Of a DNA stretch of 15,434 nucleotides, positions 9,102 to 15,434 are shown in pieces. This DNA comes from Zancudomyces culisetae (lineage: Eukaryota; Kickxellomycota; Harpellomycetes; Harpellales; Legeriomycetaceae), in NCBI GenBank assembly GCA_001969505.1, contig LSSK01000594.1:1-15434 (forward strand), given 5' to 3'. The number at the start of each line of letters is the position of its first letter. Position 1 is the stretch's first letter. The position numbers and the translations under genes were made by a program. Under the pieces are notes generated by a model. It saw nothing but the letters and a program-made list of their open reading frames with translations, was not told where the DNA came from and ran no database searches.

Positions 9102-9242
9102 CCATTCACCCATTCACCAATTCACCAATTCACCCATTCACCCATTCACCCATTCACCCATTCACCCATTCACCCATTCACCCATTCACCCACTCACCCA
9201 TTCACCCATTCACCCATTCACCCATTAATTCATTCACCCATT
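9102..9242 (+). repeat. 8-bp minisatellite, unit ATTCACCC (GGGTGAAT on the other strand)
   Basis: About 17 head-to-tail copies of ATTCACCC can be read. Variants are two units with CCAATTCA early on, one with CACTCA near 9190 and a broken unit near 9225. The unit is not a multiple of three, so frames crossing it give an eight-residue periodic peptide without family resemblance. The strands are C-rich and G-rich, as in telomeric or G-quadruplex-prone repeats, but the array is internal and flanked by T-rich DNA. Confidence 0.9.
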
Positions 9243-10226
9243 TACTTCTTCCTTTTACCTCTTACTCTTCCCGTTCTTGTTATTTTGCTACTACATTCTT
9301 GGCTACACATACATTATCTACATCGTATACCACAATTAGAATATCGACAAAGGAAATCATTCTTACATGTATATCCAACCCCATCACTAAACAATCAATT
9401 AGTTTTTTTTGTTTTTTTTTGGTAGGTTTGGGGGAGAAATGGAGACAAAGATTCTGCAGAAAATGGGAAGCTAGGAAAGAAAGTTTTGGATGATTTAACA
9501 ATACACTTTCGTATTATACTTGTGATTTTCCAACATAATCAATATTTGTTATCCTCTTTCTCTGCTCCCTCCATCCTCTCAAATAACTTTTCCTTTTTGT
9601 TCTTTATTTGGTTTGGGTTGGTCTAGTTAAGTGTTATAACCAGTAATATAAACCATTATTATCCAGAATCAATTATATCATGATATTCAAACAATACCAT
9701 ATCATACCCAACTCTTTTTCATAATTTCTTTTTCTTTTCAAAATATAAATAAATAAATAAACCAAATTAACAAACAAACAAATAAAACATGTTGAGTGTC
9801 GGAATGTTTATACTTTTCCCCATTATCAATGATGAAAGAGGAAATACAAAGTTGGAATACCTAAATGATTCATAATAATACATTACATACTTTATTCGCT
9901 AATACGAAAAGAAAAAGAATAAGAAAAAAAAAAAGCATAATAGTACGGAAATTATTCATGTAAATTGATGGTCATAGTTAAAAGAAAACCCTCCAATGTG
10001 ATGGGGTTTATCCAAACTTCATGTACAAATTGTCAGTACATATAGATATACATTATACATTATACATATATGTTTGTAAAAGTTAATAAATGTAGAATGT
10101 GTAACATGATTAATATTTTCAATGATGAAGAAAAAAAAAAAAACAAAAAAGAAATCTAAAGGAACTGGTTGAATAAAACCTAATAAATATTTCTAACAAA
10201 TGAAAAAAAGAAAATAAAGAGATCAA

Positions 10227-12453
10227 TTAGGCATCAATATGGTTGTAGTATCTGGGAAACAAGATAACGTCACGAATGCTACGCATTCCAGTTATAAATT
10301 GGATGTACCGGTCAAATCCGATACCATATCCACCATGAGGGGTTGAGGAGAATCTGGCTAGGTCTAGGTACCAGTCCAGCGGTCGGTTAGGAGTGCTTTT
10401 GACTGCATCGTTGGTTGTACCATTTCCACTAGCACTTTCACCATCTAGTGCAGGTGGTAGCTGTGAATATAATTCGTTCAACCGAGTTTCTAAAACCACG
10501 GGATCGTCCTCACGCAAACTACCACCAGCCAGTTCACAAATATTTGGAACCAGCAAATCAAAGCACGAGGCAACCCTCTTAACATTATCACTATCATGAC
10601 TAGTAGTAGTAGTAGTTGTTGTTGTACATGGTTCGGAGGTAATAGATGAAGAACCCAATTTCATATAAAAGGGTTTAATTTCGTACGGATAGTCGTAGAC
10701 AAAGACCGGACCCTTAAAGTACTCATTTGCCAAAAACGCTTCATGTTCTGTTTGTAGTGAATTTCCCCATTCCAACTTTGAACCGCCATATACAAACTTG
10801 GTGCTGCGATTACCTTGGCTAGCATCGCGATCAGCACGCCGTAGAATTTCGAGTGCTTCGGCATAGGAGATTCGGACAAAAGGTTTATCCAAATGTTGGA
10901 ATACATCGTAATCAAAATCAAATTCAGAACCAGAACTAGAACCAGAACTAGAGTCAGAGTCATTTGATAATAAAATATCCTTGTCCTTGTTCTTGTTTTT
11001 TTCATCACCACTTCGACTGATTTTGATTTTGATTTTGTTTTTGATTTTATTTTTATTACTAATCCTATCGCTTTTGATTTTACGTAAAAATTCAAGTTCA
11101 GCAGCACAAGTAGTTGCAATTTGCCTAGTAGTTTCAACAATAGCACGTTCTACAACATCCATTAGTTGAGAAATAGAGAATACAAACATTTGTTCAGCCT
11201 CCAACATCCAGAATTCAGCCAGGTGTCGACTGGTGACGCCTGTTTCTGCACGAAAGGCTGGGTTGAGTGTGTACACACGAGAATGGGCATGGGCCGCTGC
11301 TTCGAGATGTAGTTGACCGGAAACTGTTAGACTCGCACGTTTTGGACCAAAGAATTCTAGTTCGTTTGTTGATACTACTGGTTTTTCTAAACTGGAAGAA
11401 GAACGTTCAGGTTCAGGTTCAGGTTCAGGTGGTGATGTAGTAATGGAAAAGACTCCACCGCCTCCTTCACAATCATTTGTGGTTAGTAATGGAGTGTGTA
11501 TTCGAATATACCCACTGCGAGCATAATGGGCGTGGAAGGCCTGTTCGGCAGCGCTACGAATATTCATTATAGAAGAATGGGTGGTTAATCGAGGACGAAG
11601 ATGGGGAAACTGACGAGTATATTCAGCAGTCATGTATTTCTTTTGAAATGGATATCCCTAAAATTAAAATAAATAAAAAAAAAAAGTTACAATAAATTAT
11701 AATATTTTTAAATAGGATTTATAAAAAGACGAGTATTAATATGCTAATTTATTACAGTTGAATAGTTAGTTATTTTACCTCGGAATCAATTGCGTTTAAT
11801 ACAGATATTTCTTGAGCCATTAGTTCATAATTTTGTCCTTTACTTGGAGACTCTTGCAACTTGCCAGAAATACAAACAGCAACACCAGGGCGTAAACTAA
11901 AAATTAGATATATATATATAGATATAGATATAGATATAGATAAATAAAAAGATATATAAATATAAATATAAATTTACTTTGGGTTTTCGACGAGAAGAAT
12001 GGGATTATCAACAACAACTTGAAGACCTTCAAAGAGGGTTCCATCAATGACGTTGATAAAGGCTATAGCCTTTTGTTTGCGAAGGGATTTGACCCACCCA
12101 TAAACATGAACAGTTGTGAGGTTTGTTTTAGTATCAATTTGGTTTTCAGGATTGAGAATTTGTCGAATAGTTTTTATCTCGCGAGAGGCATGTATATTTG
12201 CGACATTGTTGTTTGAAGTTGGGTTTGAAGTTGAGTTTGGAGTTGGGTTTGAAGTTGAGTTTGAAGTTGAGTTTGAATTTTGGTTTGGGTTGAGAATTAA
12301 AGTTGAAGAGGAAAAGGGCTTGGAAAACTGATTGTTGATATACTTGATTTGACAGGCCTTTATCGCAGTTGCCAATGGTAGCGCTCGTAGGGAATTAAGG
12401 CTATTACATGATTTAAAGAGTCTTGGTGCTAGGGATTTGGTAGTTGTATACAT
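10227..12453 (-). CDS. SLM5: Mitochondrial asparaginyl-tRNA synthetase, three exons
   Basis: Exons 12453-11978, 11896-11779 and 11657-10227 join in frame to give 674 residues. This class II synthetase charges mitochondrial tRNA-Asn. Residues 1-50 are basic and lack acidic residues, as in a mitochondrial presequence, and are followed by an Asn/Ser/Thr/Pro-rich run. The OB-fold anticodon-binding domain lies at about 120-200 (VYGWVKSLRKQK, GLQVVVDN, then LRPGVAVCISGKLQ in exon 2). The catalytic domain follows: PRLTTHSSIMNIRSA, CEGGGGVFSI, motif 2 FRAE at 333-336 with RHLAEF at 342-347, KPFYMK at 526-531, and motif 3 GYGIGFDRY at about 641-649 with RDVILFPR at 660-667. KPFYM with the absence of AspRS-type features favours AsnRS. 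Odd points are a Lys/Asn/Ser/Asp-rich insertion at about 393-446, a Thr run near 543-550, and Leu where VIPFPR is usual. It is divergent from SMD1. Confidence 0.9.
11658..11778 (-). other. Intron 2 of mitochondrial AsnRS
   Basis: The intron begins GTAAAA at 11778 and ends AATTTTAG at 11658, 121 nt. Exon 2 ends ...AIDSE and exon 3 begins GYPFQKKYMTAEYTR, the expected run into the catalytic domain. Exon 3 therefore starts upstream of the in-frame ATG at 11633. TAACTAAC, a near-perfect branch-point word, lies only about 6 nt after the 5' splice site, so a weaker site (for example TTAATAC around 11720) is more likely used. Confidence 0.85.
11897..11977 (-). other. Intron 1 of mitochondrial AsnRS
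   Basis: The intron begins GTAAAT at 11977 and ends TTTTTAG at 11897, 81 nt. Splicing joins AA to T, giving ...VENPN-LRPGV, which continues the OB-fold in frame; reading through hits TAA at once. Most of the intron is a TATAGA-type simple repeat, and a CTAAT just before the acceptor is the best branch-point candidate. Confidence 0.85.
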
Positions 12454-12907
12454 TTATGATTTACTTTTTATATTTAGTTTAGTTTAAGTCTGTTAAAAAG
12501 ATAATTATAATATAATATAAATGATTAAATGTTGATATTGACTCTGATTCTGATTCTGATTCTGATATTCTTGATAATTGACAAATTGAAATTCCCCCCA
12601 ATAAAAATAAAAATAAAAATAATAAAATGAAAAATAAAAACCCACTCCTACCCGTCAGTTTTTTGCTTTTTTTATTAAATTTTTTGATTAATACTAAAGT
12701 ACGAAATACGAAAAATTTGATAATATTTATATTTACATTTAATTTCGCTTTTGAATGTAAATATAACGAACAAAAAAATTTTATTTTATAGTAACAGCTT
12801 TTTTTTTTATTTGTTTTTTCAACATTGTAAAAATACGTATTATAGACCAAGACAAATAAATAAATAAACAAGTAAAAAGTTGTAAAGTGTATAAAGGATT
12901 TTCCAAG
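12454..12907. promoter_or_regulatory. Divergent promoter region between mitochondrial AsnRS and SMD1
   Basis: This 454-bp spacer separates the two start codons, which point away from each other, so it must hold both promoters. It is AT-rich with many A and T runs. A TATA-like CTTTTTATAT word lies at 12464-12473 just before the AsnRS start, and TATAAAGG at 12890-12897 just before the SMD1 start; both are very close to the ATG and may not act as TATA boxes. A TCTGAT repeat (about 12541-12563) and a 13-bp inverted repeat are also present. Confidence 0.55.
12727..12766. promoter_or_regulatory. 13-bp perfect inverted repeat in the divergent promoter
   Basis: The left arm TTATATTTACATT (12727-12739) and right arm AATGTAAATATAA (12754-12766) are exact reverse complements separated by 14 nt. 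Each arm contains GTAAATA, which fits the forkhead (Fkh1/2) consensus RTAAAYA. It may be a site for a dimeric or paired regulator, or a chance palindrome in AT-rich DNA. Confidence 0.35.
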
Positions 12908-13474
12908 ATGAGGCTAGTAAGGCAAGTAAAGAAACAAAAAGAAAAGAAAAGAAAAAACAAACTCACCCATTACCTATTACCCATACAGATCATATAAATA
13001 AATAAACCATACTAAATAAACCATACTAAATAATCAAAATGGGATTAAAACAAATTTTTTTTTAGGTTCTTGATGAAATTAAACAACGAAACTGTAACAA
13101 TCGAACTCAAAAACAACACGATAGTTACGGGCACGATCAGCGGCGTCGACGTCAACATGAACATCTCCCTCAAACGCGTACGCATGACCGTCCGCAACAA
13201 CGAACCCGTCGCGCTCGATTCTATCTCCCTCCGTGGAAACACCATCCGATTCGTCCTGCTGCCCGATAGTATCCCCCTCGATACCTTGCTCATCGACGAC
13301 CGCCCAAAGAAAAGCCTTGTCAGTGCCAATACCAGTGGTAGTGGTGGTCGTGGTGGTCCAAATTCTGGTTCTCGTATTGGTAAAGGTCGTGATGGAGGAG
13401 CTGGTGGTCCTGGTGGTGGTAGAGGTGGAAGAATGATGGGTAGAGGTCGTGGTAGAGGACGAATTCGTCGTTAG
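12908..13474 (+). CDS. SMD1: Small nuclear ribonucleoprotein SmD1, two exons
   Basis: Exon 1 (12908-12921) and exon 2 (13066-13474) join to give 140 residues. SmD1 is one of seven Sm proteins that form the ring on U1, U2, U4 and U5 snRNAs. The protein begins [19 protein letters not shown], close to human SmD1 (MKLVRFLMKL), which fixes the 14-nt first exon. Sm1 lies at about 7-45 ([20 protein letters not shown]) and Sm2 at about 58-82 ([24 protein letters not shown]). The tail from about 98 is rich in Gly-Arg and ends [10 protein letters not shown], the usual target of arginine methylation and part of nuclear targeting. Codons at the leucines before PDS are CTG. The intron is GC-AG. The gene is divergent from mitochondrial AsnRS and convergent with the Sth1-like gene. 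Confidence 0.93.
12922..13065 (+). other. GC-AG intron of SMD1
   Basis: The 5' splice site reads AG then GCAAGT at 12922, the classic GC donor. The intron ends with a run of T's and TTTAG at 13065, 144 nt in all. Only this donor, after exon 1 nucleotide 14, joins to exon 2 in frame and gives Arg5-Phe6. The nearby GT words at 12917 and 12926 put exon 2 out of frame. Two TACTAAA branch-point words lie at 13010-13016 and 13024-13030. Confidence 0.85.
13000..13027 (+). repeat. Tandem 14-bp duplication carrying the branch-point motif
   Basis: The unit AAATAAACCATACT occurs twice back to back (13000-13013 and 13014-13027), and each copy runs into AAA, making TACTAAA. The second branch-point adenosine is about 36 nt from the acceptor, a normal distance. 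Confidence 0.75.
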
Positions 13475-13660
13475 TTTTTATTATGCTCTTTCTTTTTTCT
13501 TTTCTCTCTCTTTTTTTTAAATTTATTTATTTATTTATTTGAGTGTGTGAGTGTTTGTTTGTTTGTGTTTAAGTTTGTATAAAAACAAAAAGATATTCTT
13601 GTGTAATAATCAATTAATAAAAGTAGTAGTAAAAGTAAAAATACTAGTAAAATTATTTAT
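13475..13660. terminator. Convergent 3' spacer between SMD1 and the Sth1-like gene
   Basis: This 186-bp spacer holds the 3' ends of both genes. It is T-rich after SMD1, with TTTATTTATTTATT repeats (about 13520-13540), and contains AATAAAAG near 13616. Precise polyadenylation sites are not readable. Confidence 0.4.
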
Positions 13661-15434
13661 TTATAAAGAACCATTTTCGGTAGTAGTAGTAGTATTGGTA
13701 GTATCAGCAGCAGTAGCAGTAGTAGTATCGGTAATGGTAGTATTAGTATTAGTATTGGTATTAGTATTGGTGTTGATGTTAGTAGTATTGGTGTTGGTGA
13801 TAGTAGTGTCAAGAGGTAAAGCAAAATTGAGATTATTAGAAGGGTGTTCCAAAATAGCACCATAAGATAAACCATCAAGGTCAGACGACAAGGTATCAAC
13901 AACCAACTTGTGCAACTCAACAGCATCATTGTAAACCATAGACCCTTCTTCATTATAAAGAGTGGCATTAGCAAACATTTGTTTCCAATCAGCATAAAAC
14001 AACCGCAAGATTTGAGAATAACAATCATCCGAATCAACTAAACTAGAAGTAGAAGTGGAAGTGGAAGGAAGGTAAGTCTTGGATAACAACTTGGAATCGG
14101 TCGGAGAATTAAACGCCAACGACAAAAACTTGAGTTTCCTCTTGATCTGCTTCATGGCTATTGGATACTTGATAATCACATAGTAGTCAGGATACTCCCG
14201 CTTGTTGGGCAAATCAAGAAACAACTCACAAGTCTGCCGGTCGTACGAAGTATTAGACAAATAGTCAAAAGTCGATGTGGAATGCGCAAGCACCTGGGAA
14301 TAAACCTTGTTTGCTAGCGCAATGCATCGGGATTGTTGGTCGGAAGTAAGAGTCGTAAAAACCGATTTGGCCCGTTTTTGAGGCCTTGATTCTCCATCCG
14401 TTGGATCTTGTTCAACATTTTCGTAGTTTTTAGAATTGGAAAGAACAAGAGAATCCTTTTTAGGACGACCACGCTTTTTAGAAGAATTAATAGTTGTTGT
14501 TGTTGTTGTTGCTGTTGTTGCTGTTGTTGTTGTAGCTGTTGTGTTGGTAGTAGAAGTAGAAGAAGAATGAAGAGATAAAGAAAGAGGAAGATTAGAAGTG
14601 TGAATGGGAGAATTAGAATTAGAATTAGAATTGAAATTAGAAGGTTGAGTAGATAATGATTCAAGATTTGTATTAGCATTTGAGTTGGCAGCTCTTTTAA
14701 GTCTTCGTTCGCGTTTCTTAGTAATAAGTTCTTGTAAATCAACATTATCATCTTCCAAAGCATCCAGCCATTGTTCCTCAGTCAAACCATCATCATAATG
14801 CACAACTGCATGCTGCCGTCCACGCCGGCCACCGCGCTGCACCGACGCAAGCTCCATCACCTCGTTTATGGCCTTTTGCCGCTCAGCTTCGGGATTATAG
14901 TCTTTCAAGTAATGCTTTGGCAGCTCGGAATCGACAATCAGACGCGACATGGTCTTCAACCCAAGCACAGCAAAGTCTTGCTTGTCGGAAATGGCACGCA
15001 AGCGGTCAATTTCACCAAACTGCGCCAACTCAGCCTCGCTCCGAGCCAGCAACACATTGAGGTTGGGATCAGATATCTCGTCCTCCTCCTCATTCTCCTC
15101 CTCATTGTCATTGTCTTCATTGTCATCCTGCGACGTGTTTGCGGGAGTCGACTGCGTATCGTCGTCCTTCAACAAACTACGAAGGAACCGCTCTCGCTCT
15201 TCGGCAGTCGACTTGTTATCGAATTTTCCAGCCTGAATCACCTTGCCGTCAATATCCAACTTGTACTGGGCACGCTGCAGTATGGTTTCTTCAACCGAGT
15301 TGCGAGTAATCAGCCGCAGAATCTTGACTTCGTTCTTTTGGCCAATACGATGGGCTCGGTCTTGTGCCTGCAAGTCCTGGTGAGGATTCCAATCACTGTC
15401 AAAGATTATCACTGTATCAGCCGTCTGCAAATTA
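13661..15434 (-). CDS. STH1: Sth1/Snf2-type chromatin-remodelling ATPase, C-terminal part (cut by window edge)
   Basis: About 590 C-terminal residues are visible; the ATPase start lies beyond 15434. Counting from the first full codons, [19 protein letters not shown] and [11 protein letters not shown] (helicase motifs V and VI) come first, then [24 protein letters not shown] (start of the SnAC region), an acidic run (about 103-120) and [19 protein letters not shown] at 211-229. That last block matches Sth1 ([19 protein letters not shown]) better than Snf2, so this is probably the catalytic subunit of [12 protein letters not shown] (318-326) is an AT-hook. A bromodomain follows at about 366-515 with YPDYY and the acetyl-lysine pocket Asn in [10 protein letters not shown], interrupted by a Ser/Thr-rich insertion near 440-468. 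The last 50 or so residues are Asn/Thr repeats ending ENGSL. Sth1 versus Snf2 is an inference from this fragment. Confidence 0.9.
   Translation of the reverse strand, partial: NLQTADTVIIFDSDWNPHQDLQAQDRAHRIGQKNEVKILRLITRNSVEETILQRAQYKLDIDGKVIQAGKFDNKSTAEERERFLRSLLKDDDTQSTPANTSQDDNEDNDNEEENEEEDEISDPNLNVLLARSEAELAQFGEIDRLRAISDKQDFAVLGLKTMSRLIVDSELPKHYLKDYNPEAERQKAINEVMELASVQRGGRRGRQHAVVHYDDGLTEEQWLDALEDDNVDLQELITKKRERRLKRAANSNANTNLESLSTQPSNFNSNSNSNSPIHTSNLPLSLSLHSSSTSTTNTTATTTTATTATTTTTTINSSKKRGRPKKDSLVLSNSKNYENVEQDPTDGESRPQKRAKSVFTTLTSDQQSRCIALANKVYSQVLAHSTSTFDYLSNTSYDRQTCELFLDLPNKREYPDYYVIIKYPIAMKQIKRKLKFLSLAFNSPTDSKLLSKTYLPSTSTSTSSLVDSDDCYSQILRLFYADWKQMFANATLYNEEGSMVYNDAVELHKLVVDTLSSDLDGLSYGAILEHPSNNLNFALPLDTTITNTNTTNINTNTNTNTNTNTTITDTTTATAADTTNTTTTTENGSL

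Larger units (their letters stand above)
7857..10226. other. Long low-complexity intergenic region
   Basis: I see no gene here. The region holds the promoter of the Nudix-CCCH-W2 gene at its left end and the 3' flank of mitochondrial AsnRS at its right end. In between are poly-T and poly-A runs, a CAAAAAA-type repeat (about 8240-8280), a G- and purine-rich stretch (about 8425-8640) with GGAGCT and GGAGCA units, and an 8-bp minisatellite (9102-9242). Open frames of 60-136 codons exist, but their residues only mirror T-rich or repeat DNA. Several poly-T runs end in TAG (near 8422, 8805 and 9425) and look like splice acceptors, but I find no exons to go with them. Confidence 0.6.

Noticed and set aside
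9034-9228. 64-codon frame with periodic THSPIHPF peptide
   Set aside because: It is produced by the 8-bp minisatellite and has no support as a gene.
9790-9876. 28-codon ATG frame preceded by an A-rich leader-like stretch
   Set aside because: No family resemblance and no splice donor that could extend it.
12479-12871. 130-codon minus-strand frame with a Ser-Glu repeat
   Set aside because: It lies in the divergent promoter, and its SESESE run is simply the TCTGAT repeat translated.
12908-12930. GT donors at 12917 and 12926 for the SMD1 intron
   Set aside because: Both leave exon 1 in a phase that puts exon 2 out of frame; only the GC donor at 12922 gives the conserved MRLVRFLMKL start.
1-15434. 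tRNA genes, spliceosomal snRNAs and CRISPR arrays
   Set aside because: I looked for B-box GGTTCRANNCC words on both strands and for conserved snRNA segments and found none; the only regular repeats are simple or minisatellite repeats without spacers.

Overview
The window looks like nuclear DNA of an ascomycete yeast (Saccharomycotina). It has compact genes with short introns, very AT-rich spacers full of homopolymers, and a set of typical fungal nuclear genes: mitochondrial ribosomal protein uS12m, a MEMO1/Mho1 protein, mitochondrial asparaginyl-tRNA synthetase, SmD1 and an Sth1/Snf2 remodeller. CTG codons sit at strongly conserved leucines in uS12m (2756-2758) and SmD1 (13259-13261), which argues against the CUG-Ser yeasts. 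Several genes have introns, which suits an early-branching lineage better than Saccharomyces. I cannot name the species.

Layout. Positions 1-2194 hold no gene I can support. uS12m (+) occupies 2195-2827 and converges on a MEMO1-family gene (-) at 3140-4450. Next comes a long minus-strand gene, 7856-4695, whose true first exon (7856-7708) lies beyond a 387-nt intron. Spliced, it encodes 924 residues: a degenerate NUDT2-like Nudix domain, RGG- and Asn/Tyr-rich disordered segments, two TTP-type CCCH zinc fingers and a C-terminal W2-like domain of the eIF5/eIF2B-epsilon type. From 7857 to 10226 is a low-complexity spacer with an 8-bp minisatellite. Mitochondrial AsnRS (-) follows at 12453-10227 in three exons. 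It shares a 454-bp divergent spacer with SMD1 (+, 12908-13474), which has a 14-nt first exon and a GC-AG intron. SMD1 converges on the 3' part of an STH1-like gene (-), which stops at 13661 and is cut by the right edge of the window.

The genes are not an operon. By theme, uS12m and AsnRS serve mitochondrial translation, SmD1 serves splicing, Sth1 serves chromatin remodelling, and the Nudix-CCCH-W2 protein looks like an mRNA-binding factor tied to translation or decay. That protein is the most unusual item here. I inferred its N-terminal exon and its W2 call by reading the sequence, and both can be tested by RNA-seq and profile searches.
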